Shown: positions 31,544 through 45,000, counted from the first letter of the stretch. The stretch: DNA of 64,000 bases from Tenrec ecaudatus (GCF_050624435.1 NC_134546.1:76797700-76861699), one strand, 5' to 3'. Translations and numbers: made by a program. Notes: generated by a model not told the origin, from the sequence alone.

Positions 31544-31760
31544 GTGTCCAGTGCGAGATGCAACTGGTAGAGGCTGGGAGAAGCTGAAGGCAAACTCTTG
31601 GGGGCAAAACTGTCTACTTCTTGGACTAGTAGGGCAGGATCATCACTTCCTTTAGCTGAGGCAGGGCCGCATGGAAGGGTGCTGACAGCTCAAGGAGCGG
31701 ATGCAACAAATCTCATGTGCTTCACCTATGAGAGTTGACAGTTCGCCTCTTGTTCCCTGT
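31544..31760 (+). pseudogene. IGHV3-like V segment, truncated pseudogene
   Basis: An acceptor 'ctatgtttgcag' is followed by the standard second leader piece 'gtgtccagtgc' and a framework-1 start reading EMQLVEAG, as in IGHV3 genes. The frame hits TGA about ten codons in. Beyond about 31,610 the V homology fades, with no framework 3 and no recombination signal. The upstream leader intron resembles that of the V at 41.8 kb, so both descend from one duplicated unit. It is clearly non-functional. This is the leftmost Ig segment seen. Confidence 0.75.
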
Positions 31761-31779
31761 AAAACCGCCAAAGCACGAT

Positions 31780-32115
31780 GATCTGCAGATCAACTATGCT
31801 TCCTCTTCCCAGCTTCCCACACCCCTCGACTAGCCATGAAATTCCTTATGCCGTGCCTGTATAAATTAATGCGCAGCAGTTGCCGGGAAGTCTCCTTCCT
31901 CATCAGAGAAAAGGCTCCACCTGCCTCCGCTTCTTGTATCAGGTCTCGTGTCTTCCTTCCATCCCACACCATTCTCCTTCCTGTGTTCCAGGAGCTGGGC
32001 AGGTCGCTGCAGCCCTTGTGGGTTTGCAAATGTAAACTTGGAGCAATGAGTTAACCCCAATTTGATGCAATGTGTTGTTGGCAGTAGCCTGGTTTCTATC
32101 TAATAAAGTCACTAT
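31780..32115 (+). repeat. Possible solo LTR
   Basis: A TATA-like 'ctgtataaattaatgcgca' is followed by a C/T-rich stretch and 'ctaataaagtcactat', a layout like a retroviral U3-R-U5 with a polyadenylation signal. No target duplication was identified. The AATAAA-type motif and composition are the only evidence. Confidence 0.3.
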
Positions 32116-32399
32116 TATGTATAGATCCAAAGCCAAATATCATAAAGAGGTGAATTCATTTCAAACACAGACACCATCCCATTGGACACTTTCCTATCTC
32201 TTTATCAAAAAGTGTTGGGACAGGGGCTCAAACTTACACTCAGATGTATGACAATTTCCCCGCGAAACCATTTTACTGGCAGCTCATACAGAAATCATAG
32301 CAATTCACGTTGGTCTTTTCTTTCTTACCAACTATTTGTATTTTTATCTCTGTAATATTATTATATTATCCTTGCAACTTAATTTTTTTCTCTTTATAC

Positions 32400-32745
32400 T
32401 GCTTCTGTTTGTTTTCCAGGTTGCTAAGCACAGGAGTAGAAGCATAGACATAAGAACTAATGCAAGGGTTTATCGGGGATGTAGGGGTTGGGGTGGGAGT
32501 TAGGGAGAGGAGGCTTTGAGGGAGGAAATGATGCATGTAGGATGGGGAGGGAGCACTCTTTAGAACTGATGATGATTACGCAGCTCATTTTAAAAGTGCT
32601 TTAACCAGGGATGCGGGAGTAAATATTCAAAAATAATTTGATTGAGTAATGAGTGTACAACTCTTGTTATGAGAGAACTACTGAATTGTATGATATGTGG
32701 ATTACATGCCTGTAGCACTATTAAATAGTTTTAAATGAATAAAAC
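32400..32745 (+). mobile_element. L1 3'UTR and tail
   Basis: It shows the 'gttttccaggttgctaagca' start of the 3'UTR purine stretch, 'aggatggggagggagcac', and the tail 'gaactactgaattgtatgat'. The same units appear in blocks A and B. Confidence 0.65.
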
Positions 32746-33574
32746 CATAAAATAAATCCAGAGATGATCATGTACTGTAGTATGGAGACAAGATTGTAAT
32801 ATGTCAATAATATGTTTTGTTGAATAAAATAGAGGGAAGGTTTGGGGGGGGGGAGGAGAGGTGATTTGTCCTTCAGGGGAAAGGACCAAAATATTTCGTA
32901 GGTTTAATATGGGGAGATTCCAGTAGATGAAATGTCACACTTCTCATTTACAGATTTAAGGCACATATTCAAGAGATAAGTGGGAGTGCTGATAACAAAA
33001 TTTTGGGCCAAGTTGAGACCCAACAAAATAAAACCAGGATCTTGAAGGTCAGGACTTCAGAGTATGCACTGTTGTATCTGAAAACTTTGACCCTAATTAT
33101 CCACTATTGGTAAGTGCCAATGCTACATGGCCACATATAGACTTACCCTGGTGCCTAGAGAGTAAAACTACTCCAAACATGTTAGGAAACTGAGATCTAT
33201 AGGGCTAAGTACTATGAAACCCACTGGATCAGATATAAATGCCCTCAGGAATTATGGTTTCAAGAAATAATAGCCACATCATTTACATGGAAAATCTTAC
33301 GTCCTTGTTTCAGGCCAGGCTGGTAGTGGTGCCAATATGAGTCACAACACACTGAACATAGTTCTAGTTAAGATTTCTATAGACAATTTAATCACCTCAA
33401 TATGTATGGGGTTCCCTGTGCAGTTATCAGCTACCAAATGCCCTGTCTCACTATCACTTACAACATACATAGTTAGTGTTCCTCCTGAAAGGAGTCTCTG
33501 CTCTTCCCTCAGAATCTACATTGAAATACTACTCATGGGGTCACAAAATGCCACAGGCTCTTAAAAACAAGTTG

Positions 33575-36005
33575 ACACATTTTAAAAAATCATTTTATTA
33601 GGGGCTCATACAACTCTTATCACAATCCATTCATACATCAATTGTGTAAAGCACATTTGTACATTCATTGTCCTCATCATTCTCAAAACATTTCTTCTCC
33701 ACTTAAGGCCCGGGCGTCAGGTCCTCATTCTTCCCCCCTCCTCCCCACTCCCTCATGAACCTTTGATAATTTATAAATAATTATTTTGTCATGTATTTCC
33801 CTGTCCAATGTCTCCCTTCATCCACTTTTCTGTTGTCCGTCCCCCAGGGAGGAGGTTACATGTAGATCCTTGTAATCGGTTCCCCTTTTCCAACCCACTC
33901 TCCTTCTACACTCCCAGTATGACCACTCACACCACTGGTCCTGATGGGATCATCCACCCTAGATTCCCTTTCTGGTTCCTATCTGTACCACAGTACATTC
34001 TCTGGTCTAGCCAGACTTGCAAGGTAGAATTGGGGTGAGGACGAAGCATTTAGGAACTAGAGGAAAGTTGTATTTTTCATCATTGCTACATCACACCCTG
34101 AGTCTCCTCCCCGAAACTCTTCTGTAAGGGGATCTCCAGTGACCTACAAATGGGCTTTGGGTCTTCACTCTGCACTCCCCACCACCTCAGTCACTGTGGC
34201 AAGATGTTTAGTTCAGATGATGCCTGTTACCTGATCTCTTCGACACCTCATGATCTCATGATCGAACAGGCTGGTGTACTTCTTCCATGTGGGCTTTGTT
34301 GATTCTGAGCTAGATGGCTGCTTGTTTATCTTTAAGCCTTTAAGACCCCAGACACTATTTCTTTTGCTAGCCGGGCACCATCAGCCGACATGTTGCATTC
34401 ACATCTTGGATCACTGTGTTGAAGTCTGGTTCCTTTTTCCCTGTGGAGATAACTACCACACCCTCCCGTTGGGTGGGTTAGTGCCCTGTGCCCCCGCTAC
34501 CCATTTCTTTTTTATTACTTTTTTTCCTTTTGCCCAGCTATTTTTTAGGTGTCTACCATGTGTACTCCTGTATTGGGGCTGGTCCCTGCCATATTACCTG
34601 GTCCTCACCCCAGGAATGTTTGTATACAGTAGCTTTTGTCCTAGGCCTTTTAATTTTTTTTTAAAGCTTACCTCAGCGGACTCATGTGGTACTTGTCCTT
34701 TTGTGCTTCACTTACTTTGTTTAGCATGATTTCCTCCAGTACTTCCCATGCAGCATTGTGCTTATATGTTCATCACTGCTTTTTAGTGATGCATAGTACT
34801 CCATTGTATGTATATACTACAGCTTTTTAATCCAATCATCACTTGATGGAAATTTGGGTTGTTTCCAACTCAGCATTTGTGAACTGTGCCACAATGAACA
34901 TTGGAGCACATATGTCTGGCCTTGGTTTGTTTCTTGCCTCTTTTGGGTATATGCCTAGTAGGGGGATGGCTGGGTCATATAGTAGCTTGATTTCCATCTA
35001 TTTAGATATTGCCAAATTGATTTCCATAGGGGCTGTACATGCTTACACGTCCACCAGCAGTGGATGAGAGTTTCTGTCTCCCCACAGCCCCTCCAACACT
35101 TTTTGCTTTCTGATTTTTTGAATTGGGCTACGTTTCAGGGTTTTAGGTGGTACCTCATTGTTGTTTTAATTTGCATTTCTCTTATGACTAAAAATCTGGA
35201 ACATTTTCTCATATGTTTGTTGGCCATTCCGAATTATGCCCCTATGGAACTTCTGTTCAGGTCCTTTGCCCACCTCTAATTGGGCTATTTTTTGTTTTTG
35301 TTTTCGGAAGCTAGCAGAGTATTGTGGATTTTAGTAATAAGGCCTTTGTCTGATGTGTCATTGCTAAAGATGTTTTCCCAGTCCATGGACTCTCTTATTA
35401 CTCTCTTGGTGAATTCTTTAGATGTCCACAAGTGTTTTATCTTCAGTATATCCCATTTGTCAATTTGTGCCTCCTCTGTGTTTGTGTCCTTCCCTATTTC
35501 TGATAGCCTGTGTATTCCCTGAGCCAAAGTTCTCAAGTTGGTCCCAATTCCCTCATTGATGGCCCTAATAGTTTGGGGTTTAACTTCAAGGTCTGTGATC
35601 CACCTTGAGTTTATTCTTGTGCATGCAGTGAGATAAGGGCCATGCTTCATTTTTTCCAGCACTACTTGTTAAAGAGGGCATCTGTTTCCCATTTGATATT
35701 TTTTGGGGCCCTTAACAAAGATCAGTTGTCTGTATGCTGATGCTTTATTTCTGGGTTTTCAGTTCTTTTCCATTGGTCTGAGTATCTGTCATTGTCCCAG
35801 TAACATGTGGTTTTGACAATTGTGGCTATACAGAATGTGCTAAAGTCAGGTAAAGAAAGCCCTCCCACTGTGTCCTCTTTGAGGCATTTTCTGCTAATTC
35901 TTGGCTTCTTCCCTCTCCATATGAGGTTGGTAATCATTTTTCCATTTCTTTGAAGAAAGATGAGGGTACTTGTATCGGGATTGCATTAAAATTATATAGT
36001 GCCTT
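33575..36005 (-). mobile_element. L1 retrotransposon, 5'-truncated (ORF2 C-term + 3'UTR)
   Basis: This antisense L1 starts at its A-rich 3' tail (complement near 33,580) with the 'gctcatacaactcttatcac' signature. It runs through a long 3'UTR (to about 34,700) into ORF2. The longest intact piece is a 125-codon frame at 35,285-35,662 carrying 'KIKHLWTSKEFTKRVIRES' and 'SDKGLITKIHN', the C-terminal ORF2 signature. A further frame follows at 35,722-35,937. The reverse-transcriptase and endonuclease parts are missing by 5' truncation. Confidence 0.85.
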
Positions 36006-36539
36006 TGGCAGAACTGACATCAAAATAATTCAATAAGAGAATTAATAATTATCTCCTGGACTGGAAAATAATCATGACCAATGACACAGGGGCAATTACA
36101 TACCTCTAAAATATATAGAATGATGCAAGATTTTAATAAGAAAAAAACCCCAAATAACTCAACAATAAATGCAGTAAAATATTATACCTAGACAGTTAAC
36201 CAAAACAGGCATCCAAATGTCAAATAGACACATTAAAAATGTTCTTGATCTAGTGAGTGCTTGGCTTGCAGCAACCATAGAAAATGTTCATGATCATGAG
36301 ACATACAGAAGATGCAGATACGAAAGAAAGTAGATAGATCATTTTACACTGAAAATGGTAGCCCATGAAAAGAAAGAAAAACAGAAGTAAATGTACCAGA
36401 GAAGAAGCAGAGAGATTGGAACTCTCAGACAATGCTGCTGGTAGTTCTGTCCAACTACTTTGAAAAGTGACATGGTGATACCACAAACAAATGGGACAAT
36501 ACATTACATGCACTCCAGCAATGCTTTTAGTGGATATAC

Positions 36540-37745
36540 TAAGATGACAAATTAAGGATAGAAATATGAACGCCCATGTTAATCAAAGTACTCTTCAAAA
36601 TATCAAGAAATTGGCAATAACCAAAAGCCAATGAATAGAAGAATGGATAAAGCAACTTTGGTACCTACACACAATGGGATACTATATATGTGTAGGAAAT
36701 ACTGTAACACCGACGAAGCTCATCACTACACAGACAGACCTACAGAACACTATGCTGAGTTAAAGTAGTCCATCTCAAAAGGAAAAATATTGCATGAGAC
36801 CACTATCAGCATAAACATCAACTCAGAGTCTGACACCTCTTCTCAGATTAGGCAATCATATCATATGATGTCCCAGGCAATGTTGTTACATGACTCTAAT
36901 GTTTATTAGTCTATGACATTTATATCTCAAAAATATAAAATGAAAATAGTGCTTCAAACACCGGCCAGTGCGATCACGAGGTGCCCAAGGGACCAGGTAT
37001 AAGGCATCATGCAAAAAAAAAAAAGATATAAGTGTGTGTATGCATGTGTATATATGTGTATATGTATATATGTATGTATATATATGTATATATATATATA
37101 TCATATTAAATGAAGGGGGAAGTGCAGAGTGGAGACCCAAGGCCCAAGTGTTGACCAATGGAGATCCCCTCATAGACGGGTTTAGGAGAGGAGATGGGTT
37201 AATTAGGGTGTGAGGTAGTATCGATGAAGAACACAGCTTTCCCCCGGATCCTGGATGCTTCCTCCCACCAACTACCATGATCCGAATTCTACCTTGCAGG
37301 CCTGGATAGGACAGAGGCTGTACACTGGTGCATATGAGGGTTGGAGGTACAGGGAATCCAGAGTGGATGATACCTTCAGGACCAAGGGTGTGAGGGATGA
37401 TGCTGGGAGAGTGGAGGGTGAGTGGGTTGGAAAGGGGGAACTGATTACAAGGATCCACATGTGACCTCTTCCCTGGGAGAGGGACAGCAGAGAAGGGGGG
37501 AAGGGAGACTCCGGATAGGGCAAGATATGACAAAACAACGATGTATAAATTACCAAGGGCATATGAGGGAGGGGGGAATGGGGAGGGAGGTGGGGAAAAA
37601 ATGAGGACCTGGTGCAAGGGGCTTAAGTGGAGAGCAAATGCCTTGAGAATGATTGGGGCAGGGAATGTATGGATGTGCTTTATACAATTGATGTATGTAT
37701 ATGTATGGATTGTGGTAAGAGTTGTATGAGTCCCTAATAAAATGT
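36540..37745 (+). mobile_element. L1 3' region and 3'UTR, sense
   Basis: It begins with 'gaatagaagaatggataaag' and 'acacaatgggatactatata', the stretch near the end of many mammalian L1s. A TA/TG microsatellite (37,030-37,104) and the full 3'UTR follow, ending 'agttgtatgagtccctaata'. It lies tail-to-tail with the antisense L1 at 33.6-36.0 kb. Confidence 0.75.
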
Positions 37746-37767
37746 AAAAGAAGAAAAGAGAAAAAAA

Positions 37768-37866
37768 TGATTAGGGCAAAGACTGTACAGATGTGCTTTA
37801 TACAACTGATGTATGTATATGCATGAACTGTGAAAAGAATTGTATGAGCCCCAATAAATTGTTAAA
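37768..37866 (+). mobile_element. Second L1 3' tail
   Basis: A separate ~100-bp copy of the L1 end ('gtgctttatacaactgatgt ... agccccaataaatt') follows directly after the previous element's A-tail. It may be a nested insertion or a tandem tail duplication. Confidence 0.7.
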
Positions 37867-37929
37867 ATTAAAAAAAAATACAAGAAAGAAAAGAGCAGAT
37901 TATCAGAAGAGATTCTGAAATTTGCTCTT

Positions 37930-40060
37930 CAACACAGAATATCTAAAGCAGCAAATGGGAAAAATATTGAAGCAAATTAACTGATCCAAAATTTTCAAAG
38001 GGAACCTCAAGAAGACAAAGTAGAACATTATAATGAACTGTGCAAAGACCTGGAGTTAGGAAGCGAAGGGAAAGCACACACATAACGTCTCTCAAGTGGA
38101 AAGAACTTAAGAAACATTCCAAAACTCGAGTTGCAATATTTAGAGGTTTGGGAGGGACATAATATTGAACAATGCAGAAGACATCAAGGCAATGAAGGGA
38201 ATACACGGGCCTCTGAGCTAAGAACTGGCAGCCATTCAACCCTGCAGGATGCAGCATAGGACTATGACCTGATATGTGAAAAGAAAAGATTGAGCTGCCC
38301 TAAAGGAATTAGTGAAAAAGAAGGCTCCAAGAATTGATGGAATACCATTGAAATGTTCCGATAAGTTGATGAAACACTAGAAGTACTCACTAGTCTCAGT
38401 CAAGAAATTTGGAAGACAGCTACTTGATCAACCAACTGGAAGAGTGCCATATTAGTTCGGAGATGATCAAACAATATCATTAAATCACATGCAAGTACAA
38501 TTTTGCTGAAGAACACCCAACTCTGGTTGTAGCAGTACATCAACAAGGAGCTGCCAGAAACTCAAGGCAGATTCAGATGAGGACATAACATGACGGATCT
38601 CACTGCTGCCGTCAGCTGAATGTTTCCTCCAAGCAGAGTACCATAAAGATGTTTCCTCGTGTCATATTGATGCAAAGGCATTTAACTGTGTTGACAATAG
38701 CAAACTTTGGACAGCATTGAGAATTCTGGAACACTTCATTTCACTCACACAGAACCAGTGCACTGACCTAGAGAAAGGCCTTCCGACTGAATAAGGGAAC
38801 ACTGTGGGTTTAAAATCAGAGGTGTCTGTCAGAATTGCATCCTTTCACCATGCTTATGCTTTTATGCTGAGCAGATAGGACGATAATGGACTATGTGAAG
38901 AACAGGGCATCGGGATTGGAGGAGACTCATTAACAACCTTCAACATGCAGATGACACAGCTTGATTCTCATTGAAAACAAGGACTTGACGCACTTGCTGG
39001 TGGAGATTAGGGACAGCAGCTTTCACTAGGGAGCCAACAAAAATCAAAATCTTCATGACAGACGGCTTAAATGTAGGGAACACTGAAGTTTTTGAGGATT
39101 CCATTTCACTTGGATCCGCAATCATTGCTCACGGCAGCAGCAGTCAAGAAAGTAAACGGTGTCTTCTATTGATCAAATCTGCGGCACGGGATCTCTAAAC
39201 CATTGACGAGGTGGGATCACTCTAAGACTACAGTGTACCTGGGCCACAGCAGGGTATTTCCAATCACCTTGTAGACACGTAGACGCTGGGCAGTGAATAA
39301 AGAAGACCCTGGGAGCATTGGCACATTTGAATTGTGGCGTTGGTGAAGAAGAAGAATATTATTATAGTAATTATTTAATTATAATAATAAATAAATAATT
39401 GCAATGACCATATCGAGGATACTGTGGTTCATCAGAACTGATTACAAGGATCCACATGTGACCTCCTCCCTGGGAGAAGGACGGCAGAGAAGGGGGGGAA
39501 GGGAGACTCCGGATAGGGCAAGATATGACAAAATAACAATGTATAAATTACCAAGGGCACATGAGGGAGGGGGGAGCGGGAAGGGAGGGGGAAAAAAAAG
39601 AGGACCTGATGCAAAGGGTTTAAGTGGAGAGCAAATGCTCTGAGAATGATTGGGGCAGGGAATGTGCAGATGTGCTTTATACAATTGATGTATGTATATG
39701 TATGGATTGTGATAAGAGTTGTATGAGCCCCTAATAAAATGTTTTTAAAAAAATAAAGAAAACAAGCAAATCTATCTTGGAGGAAATGCAGCCAAAATAT
39801 GGGAACAGAGAGACTTCATCTCACAAACTTTTGACACATTATCAAGAAATTCCAATCCCTGGAAAAGGACATCCCACTTGACCAGGGCCGTGGAAAAGAG
39901 GAAATCCCTCCAGGGGATGGACTGGTGTAGCAGTTGCGCCAGCGCGCGTCAACTTAACAGTCGTCGTGAGGAAGGTTCAGCACGTGGCAGTGTGTATGAA
40001 GGCTCACTATGAGATAGAACGGACTCAATGGCACCTAACAATAACTAACAAATATAATTT
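37930..40060 (+). mobile_element. RTE-class LINE, decayed, with nested L1
   Basis: Reverse-transcriptase-region wording is recognisable ('gatgcaaaggcatttaactg', 'catgcagatgacacagcttg'; the latter covers the catalytic ADD-type box, here A-D-D/T). The endonuclease-distal C-terminus follows, then the 'ctatgagatagaacggactc' 3' tail with AAC-type repeats near 40,040. An L1 3' end (39,420-39,755) interrupts it. Frames are destroyed throughout. Confidence 0.75.
39420..39755 (+). mobile_element. L1 3' end nested in the RTE element
   Basis: Nearly the same sequence as 37,430-37,745 ('gattacaaggatccacatgt' through 'gagcccctaataaaatg'), inserted after a TA-rich target near 39,400. The RTE resumes at about 39,770. 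The close match between the two L1 ends implies recent activity relative to the RTE. Confidence 0.8.
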
Positions 40061-40089
40061 CATTATTTCATCCATTCGCTTTAGCTACT

Positions 40090-40540
40090 CTTCCCTCAAG
40101 AGGGTGTTTCAAAGCCTCTTTAGATCATCCACCTTGGTCTCTCTTTATCCCCTCATTCTCTATTGACCTTCTGTTTTCTTCGTCTGTAATATTCTTTGTG
40201 TCATCACACATTATCTTCAGCCACCAAATCTGATCTTGAGATGCTCTCAAACTCCAGGTGAGACCTACTCGCGGCGATCGTTTGGCTCTTGCAGATTTGT
40301 TTTCCTTTTTCTCAGCTTCAGCCTGAACTTTCATGCGAGCAGTTGATGATCCGTTCCACAGCCAGGCCCTGCCTAGTTTTCACTGATGATATTGGGCTTC
40401 TCCACTGTCTTTTCCAACAGATGCAATCTATTTGATTCTTGTGTACTCCATCTGGTAAGATCCCATGTATTGTTGAAAAAAGGATATTTTTAAAGAAGAA
40501 GTCATTAGTCTTGCAAAATTCTATCATGTCATGACAAATA
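40090..40540 (-). mobile_element. RTE LINE fragment, antisense
   Basis: It contains 'cgatcgtttggctcttgcag', 'ctgatgatattgggcttctc' and 'cttgcaaaattctatcatg', the reverse complement of the RTE endonuclease region as I recall it. Confidence 0.6.
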
Positions 40541-40544
40541 AACC

Positions 40545-41790
40545 AGATGGATTTACATGGCCAGAAAAAAAAAAAAAAGAAAATAGTGCTTCAATGGAAG
40601 ATCCACCTTGGATGGGGACATCTGGGCATTTAGCAGGAAAGGGGAAAGACCAAATAACTTTTGCAATGCAGCAGCAACGTAGGGTTAGCTCAGCTCAATT
40701 TAATAGTATAACTTACTTTGCTATTATTAAAGGAATGGAAATATTCCATTGGACTTAAAGATGGGATATCCTGGTATGGGAGGCGCAGATGACTGGTAAC
40801 CCAAAGCCATGGGCTTCAGAATATGATGCAAGGATTTCAAATTGTAAGGCCAAAATTCAGAGGAGGGAATGTTATTAGAGGTTCAATCTGTGGGTATCGG
40901 AGTTGAAGTTCTTTCTTTGTTTCTTTTGCTTGGCTTTTCACTCTCCAGAAAGAAACATAAAAAATCCCCAAACCTCACTTGCCTTTCCAGCATTCTCAGG
41001 TGCATTCAGGGTTATTATATTTGATGATTGTTAGTTTTGTGATGGGGCTTTGCTAAAGGGAGTGGTGATTAATCTAATCTTCTGACTTTGCATCATTTTT
41101 AAGGGAGCACCATGAACCAAAGTCTGGGTTGGGACCTTAAAAGTATCCATTTCTCTCCCTCAGGGGAATTATGGGCCCGGGAGAAATTTCTGACCCTTTC
41201 CAGGATAGAACTTCTTTTTCTTCCCTCATCCTCACCCCCTGCTCCCCCGCCCAAACCCACACACACATTTTTTCACCAAGTTACAGTAGTTTTCCACATG
41301 TGACCATGACATCCTGTTTTGGTGTCAATCGCTTGTACACTTAGGCAATTATCTTATGGATGACAGGAGCTGTGTTATGGGGGGAAATACTGTTCCCTCT
41401 GTTCCTCTTGGTGTCTGTGTGGATTAATAAGTGCAGTAAACTCGTATAATCATGTTTTCCGAAACACTATAATTACCAGCTATTTGCCCCAGGACACTCA
41501 CACCTTCCCCTCAGATATCTTTATAATAAAAGCATCTCCCAAAGAGCGCATTAGTCTGCTGATGAAGAGCAGCCTAGCCTAACCCTTAAACTCGAGGAAC
41601 GAGAGTGCACAGCCATGGGCTGCCCAGGTCTCCCCATTCACTGAGCAGGTGTGATTATGCACAAGTCCCAGTGGAGTTTCCTGACCTAAGTTTCCCTGGT
41701 GGCTATTATAAAAAAGGAAGAAAAGATGGTGAACAAGATAAACAGTGGATATGTGTGATAGTTTCCTGGACAGGATGTCTTTGTGTTTCC
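40545..41790. other. No gene recognised
   Basis: An A-rich tract lies at 40,565-40,580. No exon or repeat that I can name is seen. The part just before the V segment (41,680-41,790) resembles the 5' flank and leader intron of the V at 31.5 kb. Confidence 0.35.
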
Positions 41791-41792
41791 AG

Positions 41793-42113
41793 ATGTCTAG
41801 GGTAAAGAGCAGCTGGTAGAGTCTGGGGGAGACCCAAGGCCGACTAAACAATGTCTGACACTCTCCTGTCTCTCTTGTCCTGTCTCTGCATTTACCAGCA
41901 GCAGTTAAGACAAGGATTGCATCAGCCAGCTCCAGGGAAGGGCCTGCAGTGGGTCTCAATTACTAGTACTAATGTTGGTACTACATCCTACATAAGCTCA
42001 GTGGGTGCCTGACTGGCAGTCCCCAGAGACAATGACAAGAACATTCTCCATATTCAAATAGTCAGGCTCAAAGTTAAGGACATAACCTGTATCACCAAAA
42101 GAGAGACACAGTA
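41793..42113 (+). pseudogene. IGHV3-like V segment, pseudogene
   Basis: The acceptor 'tttgtgtttccag' leads into leader part 2 (degenerate) and 'gagcagctggtagagtctgg', the IGHV3 framework-1 start. Framework 2 keeps 'gctccagggaagggcctgca' followed by 'gtgggtctc', and framework 3 keeps 'agagacaatgacaagaacat'. Framework 1 has several indels and stops, and the WVRQ block is damaged. A heptamer-like CACAGTA lies at 42,107-42,113, but I cannot pick a nonamer at the 23-bp spacing. No leader ATG was identified. Non-functional. Confidence 0.75.
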
Positions 42114-42119
42114 AAGGGA

Positions 42120-44995
42120 ATCATTAAACGATTATACATAAATTCCCATACAGTGGGATACTGGACTACAATGATTGCTGAGGGCCCTCAGACCCAGGAC
42201 TCAGTTCCAGCAGACCAAACAGAGAGGAGTTAAAAGCTGGATTCCTGTCTGTGTGAGGGGCTTCCTCTCTAGCTCACCATTTCCCTTGAGGATCTCTCTA
42301 GATATGTGATTTGTATCAAACACTAAAAGTCACACATAGAGGCACATCATGCAGAGGGAACAAGGCAAAGCTGACGGACCTGTCAGCTCTGATGCAACCC
42401 TGTCCCCAGTAACTGATATAAGGAGGAGAGGATATAGGATGGTCAAGATTTCCCTACATTTTGCTCACTCCAGGGTAGACCAGGAAGAGCATAGTGGTAA
42501 CCTCAAGCCATAATTGCTCATCAGAGCTGGTAGGTGGGTCTAAAAAACTGGTGGCCTAAATCCTGCTACCATCCTAAGCCACTGACTTGGAATCAGGACA
42601 GAAGAAATGATTAGTTTCAGAGGACATATTTGGGGCCCTTGGAATAATATGCTCCTGAGCTTGAAGCAAGGAGAGGTGCTTATTCCTGAGTGAAGCTCTA
42701 CACTTTCCCTTGTGGGGCGGAGTGTATATAATTACCCAAAGTATTTTTAATGTGTCAGCTCTTAGAGACCATGTTAATTTAAATAATTTCATCTCATGAT
42801 TTTAAGTTAAATATAAGGGAAAACCAATAAATTTTAATGTAACTTTCATTTTATTACTCTTTACTTTCAGGAGACACCCAAGCACCATGTTGGGGGAAAA
42901 CTCAGTCCAAAGGAGAGATCCAGGTGCTATAACAAGGGCCTGGACCTCAGCCCTGTCTGCATTCCTATCTTACAACCAGGTCAGCATGCCAGACTTAAGA
43001 CAAAGGCATCTTGGAAGAAAAGGCTCCATTCATCTGCTGAGCTTTTCAATTGGGCACTAGATAAGATATGGAATGGAACCATCTCCTCCATGCCATTTCT
43101 TAGACATAGAGTCAGAAAAAAACAGAAACAAAATTAGAATTCTTAGCTGCAAAGCTTTATTCTTATTTACCAATTAACTGAACACAGCCAGTGTAAATTT
43201 CATTGTATATTCCATTGAACATATTTTAGATCATTTTGACATTCCAGAATATTGAGGTACTTAGTGCATCTGAGTAAATGACTGACCAAATCAACCCCAT
43301 GTTTGGTGCACTGGAAAACAAGCCCAGTACATCTGAGTTCAGAGGCCAAAATGTCGCTGGATAGTTCAGGGAGTACTCATGAGCTCACTCAGGATAGGTT
43401 TAGTAGACCTGACATGAAAGTTATGTGCAGACAGTTAATGTCATCAGGTGACACTGAAGCACTTTCATACTAACCACTGTCATGAAATGAACTGAGATGA
43501 CCATGCAGTCACAGTCAGACAGGAAGGTGACAGACTAATGTGCAGCTACGTCACAGGAGAGAACTTAAAACTGGTCAGCCAACAAGAAGTACAGATGCTA
43601 TGAGGGGAGTTTCCTGAAATGACGACAAAGTGATGTCATATTAGTCTGCATTTGAAAAGTAAACTAACTCAATGACCTCCAAATGATCAATGATAATGTC
43701 CTGTGCTTGAATTCTTGGATTTTGGTGAAATTTATGATTCTTTTTTGCAAAGCAATGGCTGATTGCCCTCTGCAAATTCTGGGCCAGAGAATTCCAGGTG
43801 ACCACAAGCATGTGCTCAGATCCTAACATCATTGATACATATATTTATACAGATATCTAAAAATATTATAACTGGCCAGAAAATGAGTATGGACAACCCT
43901 AATCTGAGGAAAATAATCTTTGTTATGAGGGAGAAAAATGAGGAAGGAATCTGAATGGGGAATGGCTTTGTAAACTGCATGTTCAGAGACTGTCCCACAG
44001 ATTACATAGTCAGTAAGATGAGCTTTTTTCCTTGAGTCTAGGGAATAGACTCAAAGATCACATCCCCGAATAGTTATCAGGGGCTGTGTCCAGGGAACAA
44101 ATGGAGAGGTTGACTTTGGTTGGAAATGCTCACATTTTAGATGCAGCAGTGTCCCCTGGGAAAGGGACATTTTAAATAGTGTCTATGGTCATCCCTAATT
44201 TTGAGGATTAGTTGCCTGGATAGATAATATTTTAATCCAGGGTGCCTGCTGGGTCTCAAGCAGATGTTTTTTTGTCCAAAACCTGAAATATTATTATTCT
44301 TATTCTGCCCGTTAACTTTGATTTTCCACTCACTGCTCTGTTGTATCTTTTTACTTGATCTCCTGACTGGTTTTCCCAGAATTTTGGATGTGCTCTGGCA
44401 AACCAGGGATCTCTTATCTCACAGTCTTGCATCAATTAGATGTTATAGAGTTGAAACTATTCTATTCTGGGTCCAACATTCTCCAGTTGGAAACCTCCTC
44501 CCTGTGACCTTATGACACTTGAATCTCTTTATTTACATTAAGATTGGTCTTAGTTATCAAAACCTGAGATGTGTTGTTTGTAGGAGTGCTGGAGTTTGTG
44601 ATGGCAGTGGCTCAAAAAAAAAAACCCTGAAGACTGAAGAGATTGATAAAGAAGTGTTGGTGTGGAAAGCAAAGATGTATGGAGACTGTGGGTGATGACG
44701 ATACCCTGGTGTCAATCTGATGCTTTCAACAAGTGATATCCTGTCCACTCTCTGAGGCACAGGACATACAAGAGCCCAAGGCAGGGCAGGGACCTTGAGG
44801 GGCTGGAGGGAGAGAATATTGAACTCATAAATAATGGGTTTTCCTTTGATCTTTAATACACACCGCTTAGGTCATGTGCTCTCTCATTATAGACTATCAG
44901 GCATATGAGTTCAAACAAAGAGTTACCCTAGGCTCGGAACAGAAGGTAGAGGGCTGTCTTTCTCTATCACTTTCTGTTTATAAGGACTAGACTCC
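42120..44995. other. No gene; inter-V DNA
   Basis: Typical inter-V spacing DNA with no exon or nameable repeat identified. The short open frames here lack domains. Confidence 0.35.
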
Positions 44996-45000
44996 GTCAC

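Noticed and set aside
31780-32115. A V-segment exon continuing from the V relic at 31.5 kb
   Set aside because: No framework 3, cysteine or recombination signal is present. A solo LTR is a better, though weak, explanation.
34274-34729. A 151-codon hydrophobic plus-strand frame
   Set aside because: It is antisense within the 3'UTR of the large minus-strand L1.
36886-37617. A 243-codon minus-strand frame rich in proline, serine and tyrosine
   Set aside because: It is the antisense of an L1 3'UTR and a TA/TG microsatellite, and the same frame breaks up in the other L1 copies.
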